64,000 nt of DNA from Allodiplogaster sudhausi (Eukaryota > Nematoda > Chromadorea > Rhabditida > Diplogasteridae). The notes beneath the pieces were generated by a model, which was not told the origin of the DNA, did no database searches, and worked only from the letters and a program-made list of their open reading frames with translations. Where the stretch lies: the NCBI GenBank assembly GCA_945643635.1, contig CALZFC010000040.1, positions 1,060,001 through 1,124,000 of the forward strand, given 5' to 3'. How positions within the stretch are numbered: the stretch's first letter is position 1; each line of letters starts with the position of its first letter. Shown here one piece after another: positions 35,867 through 47,545 of the stretch. Position numbers and translations under genes: made by a program.

Positions 35867-38800
35867 CTAAGCAATGCAGGCCGAAGACAAGAGGAGCAGA
35901 AGGAAAGAAGGAAGAAGATGAAAGACAATTGAAGGAGACTCTCGGGAAGGAGAGAACGAGGTGAGATTCCCGGCGGTGCCAGTGAGATTAGCCGTTGCGA
36001 GGAGATCTTCGGCAGATTCCGGAGACGGGACAATGGAGGCCGCAGAGGTCACTGGACGAGGAGTCGTGGAGGAGTCGGAGGAATCGGTGGAGTCGGTCGA
36101 CAGAACTCGCGGCTCCTTCAGCACTTCTTTCGATGCATCATCGGTCTTTAAAAAAACCAATTTGTACAACCGTGATCAAATCGGCAGGATAAATACATAT
36201 ATATTCTTTTCCAATCTTCCAAAAGAAAAGAACAAATGATATTTTCAAAATCGAACCATAAGTTGCTCTCCCTGGTCATCTTCGTACTCCCCCTCTTCTA
36301 ACTCCTCCTCTTCGTTATCTTCATCTTTTCTCCCTCCAGCTACTTGCTCGACTCGTCTGAGTTCCTCCTCAGCTGCCATGACATTGTCGGGTCTTGTAGG
36401 GGTGGCAGTGATGGTGGTCAGCTTGGCCCTCATGGTTATGGTTGATCTTGGAGTGGGCGTGTCTGAGGGGGGACGCGTCACTCGCGGGAACCACGTCTGC
36501 CGCGTACCCGACGGAGGCTTCGGTCGCCTGCAAGAAGAAGCTCAAAAGTGTCTTTCGTAATCATGATGTAAAAATTAGACAGAAGTTGAATGAGAAAAAC
36601 GTGCGTAGTGGCGGGAGCGGCTGAAGTTGTCCCAAGTGTTGTGCCCGTGACAGCTTTCATCCGCTGGGGAGCTGGCGGCGGCGGCCGACGACGCGCTTCG
36701 TCTGAACAAATAGGTTGTTTGCTTTTCAAAGGGATATAAAGCTTTGCCATTTTTCAACATACAAATATTTAAAGATATGAATTAGTAATTATGTATCATT
36801 GACAAACGTTTCGCACTATAAAACAAAAGTTCTAATACTCTCATTTATAGGAATTTTCAAACAGCCGTGGTCCCTCGCATTCTAATAATTTTCACGCAGC
36901 GGGTTTGTGCGACTTGCGAAATAGTGCGAGAAATTGAGCGCGCCTATTCCTAATGTGTAACCGACCATTCTGACTGCATGTATTAAATATTTACATATAC
37001 ATATGTGTGACTATGTATGTTGTACGTATAAAATTTCAAAAATAAAATTTTGTATGCTGACTAAATGCTGGGAGTGTCTTCGCATCCAAAGCACGGAGCT
37101 GGCGATCGCTGAGTATTCCAAGATCTGCGTGGAAGGGGAGGCGGGCGACGCAGAGCGGAGAAGAAGGGGGCCGAGAGGGGGAGGGAGAAGAGGGGGAAGA
37201 GGGGGGAAAGGGGGAGGAGGAGTTGTCCACCGCCGGCAGTCTCTGCACGTACAACAGCGTCGGCGATGACGGTGCCTACAGGGGAACTCTCTTTGCTATC
37301 ATCTAGTAATTTCTTCCTTCTTTGTTTTAATCATGAAGAAGGAAGAGCGCTGACTTGTTTGTCGGTCTCAGCAAAGAGCATGAGCTGATTGTCAACAGAG
37401 AGCGAATTCAGCCAGCGCCCATTCCGGCCTTCCGATTCTCCTTGTCTACTCGATATTCCACGGTGGGCAATTACATGGCCGGCTCTGTCAAAGGGAACTT
37501 AAGGCATTATACATCGCTTCAAGTTTTAAGATATATGAACTTATGAATGTAGTTTTGGCATTCTCTCATGGTGATTTAAAAAATGCATGTTCATAGCTAA
37601 AAAATTTAAAAAAAAACACCTAAAAAGAAGATCGAAAGCGCATTCAAAGCCGAAGCGGGACTCGAAGTGACTTCTCTTATACAGATAATTCCTCTGCGCA
37701 TCGAGCGAGAGGATGAAGGAACTCGCGAGATCCGCGCTCGTCCCTGAAGCCATTTCGATAGGAAGACAACTCGAGGGACACGAACCTGGCAGATAACTCT
37801 GCATGGACAGCTTCTCCAGCAACCTGAGATGCCCGCTGTCTTGGATCAGAAACTGCCGGACCGTCCAATTGCTGCCGCGGGACGTCGGGTCCACGAAGTA
37901 GATTATATCTAAATCGTTACAGTTTCAATTTATAAAACAAGGAAAGCTAGCATTTGCATGAATGATTGATTAGCTAGATGAAATGTGAATAGAAACCAGA
38001 GTATGCAGAGTCCTGGAAAGCGAGGTCTGCATCAAGCGAGAGGGAAGAAGCCGTGTGGGAGCACGCGGCGTACGGCAACGAGGAGCTCAGCGAGTAGCTT
38101 AAATCCATGTACAGGCATCTATCATTTACTAATTGACAACACCTGAAAATGGTCGGGCCGAAGAGAATTTGCGTAGGCGGAATATTGACATTCAGAACGC
38201 AGAGACGACTTCCCGGCTGCTTCATCAGAAGCCTACAATGAAATTTTTGCATATTTAATAAATACACGCACAATTCAATTTTGAAATCAGTACACAAGGC
38301 TGAACAGAAAGCCAATGATATGAAAGACGGGGACCGTGTCAAAACAGCAACGACATTTGCACTAAAAGTGTCGTGACTTTCTTCATTGTTATCGCAGACG
38401 GATAAACTTAGCACCAATCAATTTCTCTTTACAAGATCTATCCAACGATAGCACTTTTGTGACTAAAGCTTAAAAATTTCAAATTTTCTACTTTTTTGCC
38501 TGCTGTCCAAGAACTGCGAAACCTATATGGTTTAATTCATCTCAATGAGAGCAATCGCGCGGAATATTGGTTGAACCGGTACGATCACCCTGAACAAAGT
38601 TATGGGATCTTTGCGCAAATGTCGTTGCTGTATTGACACGGTCCCGAAAGACGTGGAAAGGACCTAATAGTGGTTGAGGAGATGACTTGGAGCTGGACGA
38701 GGTTAGGGAAGCAGAGATTCGCCCTCGACATACTCACTCGCAGAGATGAGAGGAGGGCAATTTGGTACGAGCGAGCGAAGAAGATCTGGCAGTCCTGGCA

Positions 38801-39215
38801 ATAATCCACTCTATTTAACAAAAGCACTGTGGATGAATAAAGAGACACGACACCTGCGTAATTCCATAGATAAAGTAGTCGTCAGTCTCTCCTCTCACGG
38901 CCACATTGAAGTTGGCAGCTGCACAGTGTTCCGTTGCATCCGCGAGGGAAATCAACCGGATTCCAGATAAGAGGAACAGCAGCAGTGACCCCTCCTGAAG
39001 AGGTCTGTTACAGATGTTAGTGAGAGAGACAAAGAGAGAGAGAGTGTGTGGTTGAGAGATGGTAAGAGAAAGCGAGAGACAACGACTCCTCCGGAAGGGA
39101 GGGTACTGAAAAGCAAAGTGTTGACTGTTACCCCTGGACGCATCACTGAGAACTCGTCGAAGCAGTTCCTACGATCCAAAGAGTGAACGATGTGAGGATC
39201 TCCGAATGCGTTCAT
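35867..39215 (-). CDS. Repulsive guidance molecule (RGM)-like GPI-anchored protein, 5' incomplete
   Basis: RGM proteins are GPI-anchored co-receptors for BMP and neogenin signalling. Minus-strand exons start at 39215 with MNAFGDPHIVHSLDRRNCF. FGDPH is the self-cleavage motif of the RGM partial VWD domain, followed at the family spacing by a Cys. Next come HCAAANFNVAVRGETDDYF (about 38842-38995), DCQIFFARSYQIAL and VQLQVISSTTIRSF (about 38600-38805). An exon around 37980-38230 holds SRLCVLNVNIPPTQI, and one around 37770-37905 holds FVDPTSRGSNWTVRQFLI with LLEKL. That last block matches the order of the RGM C-terminal GDxNFT...ALED...L block. A Thr/Pro-rich and very acidic extension follows (EDNEEEELEEGEYEDDQ), then a hydrophobic end (SIVFHLLPSFLLLLLSSACI) typical of GPI signals. 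The signal peptide and the N-terminal Cys-rich domain were not found. The assignment is by motif order, not alignment. Confidence 0.5.
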
Positions 39216-39617
39216 TCCTCATTACGACAACTAAAGACAGTCACATTATTCATTATTAGTATAATACTACTATTTACTCCTTTTATGAGTTCTCCTTCGG
39301 CATTCTCAAATGATAAAGCGATAGTAATAAAATTAATTTGCGTCAGGGAAATTTGAATGACGTCAGAATAGATTCAATTTGCTGAATTCTCGAAAATGAC
39401 GACAAGCGGAAGGAGAAATGCAATCTGAGGAGGGGCATATTCTTTTACGCGAAGGATACCTAGTTAACATTGGAGGGGAAGCAGCTGTTCAGCATTTTTT
39501 TCCGCGCTCTTGCATGGGTAACTTTGCGCTTCCCTCAGGGAAATTTCCAAAACATTCGAAGACATGAAAATATCTACACTGCAGTAAATTGTAACCACTT
39601 TAAAACTAAAAATGCTG
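39216..39617. other. Short gap between the RGM-like 5' exon and the CACTA-like element
   Basis: About 400 bp with no recognisable exon. The expected N-terminal RGM exons are not here, so the transposon at 39618 lies between the known exons and any upstream ones. Confidence 0.35.
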
Positions 39618-40299
39618 CACACAAGAAAAAAAACCATTGGAGGTGCGAAATCGCGATACCGTAGGTGTTGAAACCGCTGGAAATAAGGGTTTTTTGCCTT
39701 TTCGCGACCTGGGCGCGCCCTCAAGCAGCAACGGTTTTTCCCCAGCTAGCATACCATTAAAATGAGTGGTTTACAACTGGCATCTCGGCGAAGCATACGG
39801 TGTTCCGTGACGCACTTATGGTTCGCTGGCGCACCTGTATTTTCCGACTGCACGTTTTGGACGCATGAGGTGTATCATGGCGCACTTATAGTATGCTGGC
39901 GCACTTGATTTTCTGGAGCGAATTTTCTCAGGAAGATGGATTATGTCGCTGACAACCATAAATGATAATGTTTTAATTGGTTCTCTTGAATTTCTTACTT
40001 GCTTTCAGCCTTCGCCTCCTGCCGCATGAAGAAGAGTCCCTGCCGGGGTCTCTCGCGCTAGAAGCGACGTCAGGTATTATCATGTTCTGTTTTATTCAAT
40101 ATTCAGATTGTTTTTACATTAGATTTATTGCTTTTGGCTTGAGACTGTTATTATCAACACAGACAACTTTTCCGTTGCAGGTTTACACACACAAGCGGCC
40201 CTCCGCAAAACAGTAGCGACTTGGCGCATTTAAGGTTCGATTCTATGAAAATTTTCATAAAATAGTATTACTCAACTTTGCTTTCTTCACAAATATTTT

Positions 40300-42030
40300 T
40301 ATTTTCACGTGTCTGCCGCGGCTCGCTCGGTTGCAGCGAATCAGCAGGAGCGACTACGACGGTATGCATAATTTCTTTGTGGAAATGTTTTTTTGATGAA
40401 ATGGAATTTTTTTAAATGGATGGGAATGGATGCAAGTGTTTTTTTAGAAACACATTAATTACTGATTCTTTAAAAAGGGTAGATATTGTAGATAATATTC
40501 TCCTATAATTCAGCTTCCACATCGGGTTGCTCGAGTTGTGAAGTAGCAGAGGGGAGCGAGGAGTACGGGACTGGTCGATAACTGCGTTAGTTATGTTTCC
40601 TAGAGTTGACTTGTAGCCGATTTTTTTTTCAGGTTTCTTTCGAAACAAAAGTTTTTGGCTGAATCTTAGAAAGAGTATTTTGTGAATATTATTCTATTCT
40701 TTTGTGCACAGTGGTGGACGATCACTGTGGTGGGCATATTTTCTTTATGGGAGCACTTTTCTAAAGAATTGTTATTTAAGAATATTTTCTTTCCGTAATT
40801 CAGCTTTTATTTCTTTGCAGTTCCGCTGGTTGTTGGGAGGCAGGCAGGGAAGCTGAAGCACGGTGGTGATTGTCACTACTGTAAGTTTTTTTATAAGGGA
40901 ACTTTAGGTAGATGTTTTTTCTTCGAAATAAAGCCCCTTTCTTCTAAAGAGTAGTTATTTTAGATTATGTTTCTTTCGTAATTCAGCTTTTTCATCTTTG
41001 CAGTACCGCTAGTTCTCAGTTCATCTTTGCTAGTTCGCGAGGCAGGAAGAAAAGGAGCAGTACGCTGGAAGAGGATCCCCACGGTATGTTTTCTTTAAGA
41101 TAACTTAAAGTAAATTTTTTTTCTTCGAAGCAAACCCTCTTTTTTCTAATGAGTATTTATTTTGGGTTATTTTCTTTTTTTCTTAGCTTAGCATCAGCAT
41201 CTTTGGAGCACCGCGAGTTGTAGCGAAGAGGCTAAGGAAGCACCAGCAGTACGCTGGTGGAAGTTCTTCACGGTATGTTTTCTTTAAGGAAACTTTTATT
41301 TCTTTAAGTAAGCAGTTGATTTATTTTCGAAACGAAACAAAGCATTTTTCTAACGAGTTGTTATTTAAGAATATTTTCTTTCCGTAATTCAGCTTTTATT
41401 TCTTTACAGTTCCGCTGGTTGTTGGGAGGCAGACAGAGAAGCAGAAGCACGGTGGTGGATTGTCACTACAGTAAGTTTTTTATAGGGGAACTTGAAATAG
41501 ATGTTTTTTCGTCGAAACAAAGCCTATTTTTTCTAATGAGTAGTTATTTTAGATTATTTTCATTTCGTAATTCAGCTTTTCCATCTTTGCAGTACCGCGA
41601 GTTCTTGCGAGGCAGGAAGCGACGCTGAAGCAGGCTGTTGGACAGTCACTGATGTAAGTTTTCTTAAGGGGAACTTGAAGTAGATTTTTTTATTCGAAAC
41701 AATTCCTCTTTTTTCTAATGAGTAGTTATTTTGAGATTATTTTCTTTGCGTAATTCAGCTTCCATTTCTTTGCAGTACCGCCAGTTGTGTCGAGGCAGCA
41801 AGGGAGGCTGAAGCAGGGTGTTGGACGGTCACTACTGTAAGTTTTTTATAGGAAACTTGAAGTAGATGTTTATTCCTTCGAAAAAAATCCTCTTTTTTTC
41901 TAATGAGTAGTAATTCTAGATTATTTTCCTTTCGTAATCCAGCTTTTCCATCTTTGCAGTACCGCGAGTTGTGGCGAAGCAGCAAGGGAGGCTTAAGCAG
42001 GCTGTTGGACGACCACAGCTGTCAGTTTTT
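40300..42030 (+). repeat. Tandem array of about nine mini-exon-like units (period near 185 bp)
   Basis: Units start around 40300, 40500, 40805, 40985, 41190, 41390, 41570, 41755 and 41935. A full unit has a pyrimidine-rich TAATTCAGCTTT-CATCTTTGCAG acceptor, a block of about 61 nt (consensus start TACCGCGAGTTGT, then GAGGCAGCAAG and CTGAAGCAGG), a GTAAGTTTTTT donor, and a spacer with GAACTTGAAGTAGAT, a CGAAACAAA-like motif and AATGAGTAGTTATTTT. In one frame several blocks read TASCVEAAREAEAGCWTVTT-like peptides, but others contain stops and 61 nt is not a multiple of three. The array ends about 110 bp before the transposase ATG, in the same orientation. Confidence 0.75.
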
Positions 42031-44445
42031 TTTTCGCCACATTCTGTTATTAATGGATTCTTCTGTTTTTTTAAATCTCTTCAATTAGTTAACTTACTAC
42101 TGTGACACTTTAAGAGAACCAAATTACACCACTATTTAGATGGAATGCCCTGTCGAAGGATGCAACGAATGGCTGGAGTCTAAACGAAGAGTTTTGGAAC
42201 ATCGGCGACACGATCATGGTGGCAGCGGTGCCTTGCTCTGCAAGATGTGTGTCGTCTGGCAGCGATTCGGCAAAATGAGCTCACTACAGCAGCACTGCAC
42301 ACGTTTTCACGATGGTTCTATTCTCTCAGGTGATTATTTATTACTTTTACGCCCTCTTACTTGAAGTACTGTATGCCTTGACAGACAGCACAGTCGTCTT
42401 TGGTGGTCAAGAGAAGAAAAAAATTTCGTGCACTTTATTTCTGTTGTTTATTAAAATAAATAGAAAAATTCAGCTTCGCCACCGCCAAGACCTCCAAATG
42501 TCGTTCCGCCTGCTTTGAACGTTGCTGAAGCAAATGCTGCTGAAGTGTCGTTTGGCGAGGACGTTGAGATGGATGGAGGAGGATCATCAGAGGCTAATTC
42601 TGCACCTGCACCAGGTTCCCATTTATGTCTATGCAAACTATTATGCAACTTGGTCTTAGTCTAGATAAAAAAGTATCATGTATTCTTGGTTCCTATTCGC
42701 CAGAGCTATTTATTCTAAGTTTCCAGAATCTACCAGCTGTGCGAACGAGCTGCAACAATTCTTCGCCCAGCAGATGGGCAGAGGAGTCCCCCGCTCTTCG
42801 CTGGACAGCTTCGCCCAGTTTCTGCAGCGTGTTCTGCATGTCGGCGAATCCGGTGATCCTAGGGCAATTGCCGAAACCGATTCTGCCATTTCCTCCTGTT
42901 TGACGCATTACAAAAGGACCCAGCTTGGCACGCGTAACGGCGATATTCTAACACCTCAGAAATGTCAGATGGGCGTAATCCAGACGACCAAGAGAGATAG
43001 ACACGAAGCAGTCCGTGTAGAGCAAGGAGAGTACTTCTATGTGTTCGAGCTTGAAGAAGTGCTTAGACAAGCAGTACAATTTGCTCGCTCCCTTAATCTG
43101 CTCAAGTCCTGCTGTAGCGATAGAATATGCTGCCACAAACAGGGAGAAAGGTATAAGACCGTGGCTGATGAAACTCAGCATGCAACCCCACTTCCTTTCC
43201 TGTTGTATAACGACGATGTCTCACCCGGAAGCTCCCTTGGCCCGAAGGCCGCCGCCAACTCGCTTTGTCTTTCCAAATCAAGCTGGCAGGGCATCACTTG
43301 GACGCCTCATCGGCATTGGCGTCCAAGTTTGTCTATGCCACTGCCTATGCGAAAGACCACTCTGCGCATTCCTTCCTTCCCATCCTTGATGTCCTAAAGC
43401 AGCAGCTGGCCAGCATTTATGATAGGGGTGGCCTTCGAATTGGAGATGAACTCTTTCACCCAGTACTCCTCTCTGTGATTGCGGATAATAAAGCGCATTA
43501 TGAGTTCCGCGGCCTCAAACTCAATTACAACCGCTGCCGCCTCTGTCTAGTTGACTCTGCCAATTTTCTTACTGTCACGAACGAGTCTCAAGTGCAGCTG
43601 AAAGATAGGCAGTGGTACGACCAGGTTTGCAGCGCAGGATTGGCCCAGCACCATGGCTTCAAAGATGCTTGCCCTTTGGATGGCATTCCGGGCTATGATT
43701 TTATGAATGATTGCTCGATGGACCTAATGCATGACGTGTTGGAGGGTGAAGCCCAACGAGCAACCATTAGGCTTCTGCGCGCATTGGATCGGCGTGGGCT
43801 TAAGTTGCAAAGAATCAACGCGATTATGTCCAATCTCCCATACGGAAAGCAAGATTCTTCATCCCGCCCCTCCCCATTCAAGGAAGATGTTCTGTCTGGC
43901 ACTTCGATCTCCCAGCGGGCTTCCCAGGTTCACACTCTAATGAGATTGCTCCCGCTTGCTCTTCATTTTCACACCGATCTCTCCGACTTCATAGAGTGAG
44001 AATCCTTTGTGCTTCTTGGAAAAGTTCTCCTGACCCTTCTGCAGCCTTCCTTTACGGAGCGAGATCTGGCCAGATTAGAAGATCTTGTGGCAAGATACAT
44101 TGATTCCGTCCGCGAAATTGTCAACCTTTTCCCTGGCGAGGTTTCGATGACGATCAAATCTCACCACCTCGTTCACTATGCAAGATTCGTGAGATTGTAT
44201 GGACCCCCCATCCTGAATTGGTGTATTGATTTTGAGCAACTTAACGCATCCATCAAGTCCCACTCCTACATGTCTAGGAACGCTCAAAACTTGCCATTCT
44301 CCATGATCAACCACGCGCAGCATTTCCTTGCATCTCAGCGCGCATTCACCAGGCTCATGCACCCTTTCCCAAAGACAAACCAGGTTTCACTTCGTATTTT
44401 TTTTAATTCATCCTTTATGACTGCAAATAACTTTAGAGCCTACTG

Positions 44446-44829
44446 CACGGAGGGTACCCCCTTCCGGTTTGAGAGAATTTTGGTGCGTCGAACTGTAAAT
44501 TTCTTAAGTTTTCCACAATCGTATTGTGTGACACAAACGGAACGGAACTTCAAAATCATTTGCGAAGGTGAAATTGCTGGCAAATTGCCAGTTGCCAGAA
44601 TTTTCAAATTAATGCCCACATATTACGGTAACTTTTGGAGGGATGTGCCCAAATTTTCAAATTAATGCCCACATATTACGGTAACTTTTGGAGGGAGTTT
44701 AAATCACTTCGATCGATGCATTTGGAGGAGAGCTATATGCTTTGCCTAGCCGCGACGCATGAAACGGGCGCAACGCGGATTTGGTGTGCTCTCAAACCGG
44801 AAGAATTTGTATGACCCGTACCCTCCGTG
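44446..44829. mobile_element. MITE, TIR CACGGAGGG, 6-bp target duplication (copy 2, nested)
   Basis: A 384-bp copy of the element at 16596-16923, in inverse orientation. Starts CACGGAGGGTACCCCCTTCC and ends CCCGTACCCTCCGTG. The hexamer CTACTG is duplicated at 44440-44445 and 44830-44835. It is about 56 bp longer than copy 1 because an internal block (TTCAAATTAATGCCCACATA onward to TTTTGGAGGGA) is tandemly duplicated at about 44600-44695. It lies inside an intron of the tnp2-like transposase, so it inserted after the larger transposon. Confidence 0.85.
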
Positions 44830-46127
44830 CTACTGCATATTTACTTTAGGCGCCCTTCGTCTGCGGCAACAAGAGCTTCCTCATCGTGTACGTCAGCAAT
44901 CGGCGAAGACGCATGGCGCTTCATGGAGACGCTGTCTTGAGACCATACAAGAGGAAGAAGATGGAAACGTCTCAAAGGAACTTCGAAGGTCAGCGTCTCA
45001 TCGCCATGCAGCTGAGGCACTTTCCTGATGACAGTGACACTGCGCTTCAGATGCTCGAAGAGTCGCGGTCAGTCTTTCTACACCTATTTTTGAATATTAT
45101 TGTTATTTATAGTTTGTATTCATTAATTAATCGGAGGAGATTGTTAGAGTCACTTATTTTTAATGATATTCTGCTTATGGCATAACCTGTATATATATTA
45201 CGGTACTTTTATTAATAGAATAACAATCGTAAATGAATTTGCCTGAATTACGGCCTTTATTTATTCTTAAGTGACTACCGACTCCAGCTATGTCGTGAGA
45301 TGGGTGCTGCGAAGGCGATTGAAGAATTTAGACAGCTCTCTTCTTCCAAGCAGGTACTTTTCTTGATATACGGCAATACCGTACTCGTTTGTAAAGAGCA
45401 GGTCTAAATTACTGTAGTTCTTTAATTGCAGATACTGTCCGACTTTGACAGAGGATTCAAGGTCGACTCCAACGCCTTTGTGGAGAAGTGGCCCCGAATC
45501 GAGGAGTATCTGAGCAGCATATTCAAGACTAACTTCTCCTCGGCCGAGCAGATGTCAATTTCTGCCATGAATACAGTTACAGGTTCAGGTAAGAGGAGAA
45601 TTTTTTATAAATTTCCCGATTTTTCAGTTGAATCTAGTCGATCTATGTTGAAAAGAGATGGTTGCAGAAACAGCATCTGTACAAGCCGTTCTCGCCGTGG
45701 TTGCCCACTTTAAGAAGTTCTGCCCACGTAAGCAGATGTCACGCTTTGGCAGAGTCTTCTCTACATTCCTGGTCAGACAGTTTGCTGGATACTTTTACCA
45801 AATTGAAAGCAGCAATAGATTTGTATGTGATTTTCTTTGATAAGTGTTCTCTTTTAAAATGTTCTTTGCGCTTTAGAGAAATTGTCAATCAATACTTATA
45901 GTCTGAGCCTGATGCAAGGCACGTCGTCGATCCACTCTGCGAAATGGGCCTCCGTCAGCCGCTCGTAGTCAAGTACGGTCAGAGCAGGAAGCAGTTCTCC
46001 GTATTTTGCAACGTCAGCGTAAAGTTTTCTTTTTGCAATAGTTTCATCTCTCGAGTCAGAAAAGGTGCAGTACTGTCCGGATATAAGATCATGAAAATTG
46101 AGGCTGTTTTGCTTCTATCCCTTCCTA

Positions 46128-46130
<3 letters not shown>

Positions 46131-46176
<46 letters not shown>
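46131..46176. repeat. (CT)n array in transposase intron
   Basis: CT dinucleotides with occasional AT. A larger CT/GT run lies at 47015-47098 and another at 47322-47365, all within the CACTA-like element. Confidence 0.75.
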
Positions 46177-46180
<4 letters not shown>

Positions 46181-47045
46181 GCTCACTGCCTGCATATCTC
46201 TGCTAGAACAGGTACAAGAAAACAGTAAATAAAAGATGTATATTTCCAGGCAATCGAGATTCTCTGCGGCGAATCGTTCATCGAGGCTGTTGTTGTTGCC
46301 CTGGCCTGCCACTTCCCCTTCCATCTCCGATTCGACTCTGAGGTTGCCGACATCTGGGGCGTGTTCTCGCTTCTCATCGGCGCGCCACATTCGGTCAAGT
46401 CGAATACAGCTATCAACCTGGTAGACAGCATCCAAATACATTTGGTATGATTCTTCTTGTCAAATTTTATCATGGATTTGTAGAGTGATCTGTTGAGTTT
46501 CCTAGAAATAGGCGAAGAATAACCTTGTAAAAAAAAATGTTTTCATCATATTTGCCAAAGATTGTATATGTATTCTGTGAGAACGCGTCTTTGTATTTCT
46601 TCCTTCTTTGTGAAATTTTGTAATCATTGCTTTAATTTTGACCGGGTGCACTATGTGAATGTATTAATTACGAGTAAAAATCTAGTTTATCTTGTAGCAT
46701 TGTTTGGAATATCCTGTGAATCGTTGCATATTGTTTGGAATATCCTGTGAATGCCTGTACATTTCTGTCAAAATGTCGCTCGATTCTTTATGGCGCTTAC
46801 ATTCCGCTTGTTATCACATTGACCACTGCATAACAATAAAAACTGTTGAATGCTGTAATTGCAAAGCGTAAGTTGAAACATGGTAAGTGTATGCTTATAT
46901 GGATGCAAAGTTTAGCCTACCTGCAATTGGCAGCTTAAAAAAATCGATACATAGAGAACGAAGCTCTCACAATCAGGTTACCACTCCCTCCCTCACAGGT
47001 GCTCTCCAGCTCTCTCTCTCTCACACTCACTCTCTCTCTCTCTCT

Positions 47046-47087
<42 letters not shown>

Positions 47088-47324
47088 GTCTGTCTGTCTT
47101 ACTCTCCTCAACAAGCAGTGAACACTACACTGAACGAATGCAATTAGCACATTACAGCTAATCAAGAGAGATTCGGACTTCACCGTTTGGTAGTTAATTA
47201 AGTATTGAAGTAGTGAAAGCAAACGCATCATTGAGACTAAATTAACCAAATGCAACATGAATGAACTGCAAGAGATGAAAGACGACAAGTTTGAGAAAAA
47301 TGCTGTCTTACAATATCTCTCCCC

Positions 47325-47355
<31 letters not shown>

Positions 47356-47456
47356 TCTCTCTGTCTTTCTCAAGCACGCGCTCGCGACCTTAACATAGCT
47401 TCATGCCGACCTCCGTTTTCAATTGGCTATCTTCTTCCGGATTCAGTCGCGGGGTA

Positions 47457-47545
47457 CGGGTGGTGTAGTGGTCTAAGGCGCGCGCGCTGGGAAAATGCGA
47501 AAATTTGTGGTGGCTTGGTTGGGTACGGGTTCGGTTCCGCGCGGG
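47457..47545 (+). other. tRNA-like sequence inside the CACTA-like element
   Basis: GGTGGTGTAGTGGTCTAAGG has the look of a tRNA D-arm/A box, and about 55 nt later GTACGGGTTCGGTTCCGCG resembles a T-arm/B box. The distance is longer than in a type I tRNA, and the T-stem and acceptor stem do not pair well. I read it as a tRNA pseudogene or SINE head. Confidence 0.4.

Larger units (their letters stand above)
42140..46522 (+). pseudogene. Transposase with two C2H2 fingers and tnp2-like domain, decayed
   Basis: Exons: 42140-42329, 42474-42614, 42727-44393, 44850-45067, then five or so more to TAA at 46522. Exon 1 encodes two C2H2 zinc fingers (CPVEGC with HRRHDH; CKMC with HCTRFH). The long exon reads LYNDDVSPGSSLGPKA, then LASIYDRGGLRIGD, VIADNKAHYEFRGLK, CRLCL and MDLMHDVLEGEAQ. 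This order (DDV-x-LG, ADN, C-x2-C, MHD-LEG) is that of CACTA tnp2-type transposases. The downstream half (KAIEEFRQLSSSKQ, NAFVEKWPRIEEYLSSIF, EILCGESFIEAVVVALACHF, SDLLSFLEIGEE-stop) is also open but I cannot name it. A one-base shift near 43250-43265 and an in-frame TGA at 43997-43999 interrupt the long exon, so the copy is probably inactive unless these are sequence errors. The GTTTCA intron after TNQ contains the nested MITE. Confidence 0.7.

Noticed and set aside
37030..37310. Plus-strand Arg/Gly-rich ORF (about 37070-37270) and a plus-strand ending GAYRGTLFAII
   Set aside because: The repeat arises from a GGGGGAGGG tract, and the minus-strand reading (a Ser/Pro-rich segment) fits the neighbouring gene better.
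37355..37546. Plus-strand open stretch reading FRFSLSTRYSTVGNYMAGSV
   Set aside because: It lies among minus-strand exons of the RGM-like gene. The minus strand is also open there, and no plus-strand partner exon was found. It remains possible but unsupported.
40300..42030. Regular repeat array that could be mistaken for a CRISPR array
   Set aside because: Units are about 185 bp, imperfect, carry eukaryotic splice signals, and lie in a transposon of an intron-rich animal genome.
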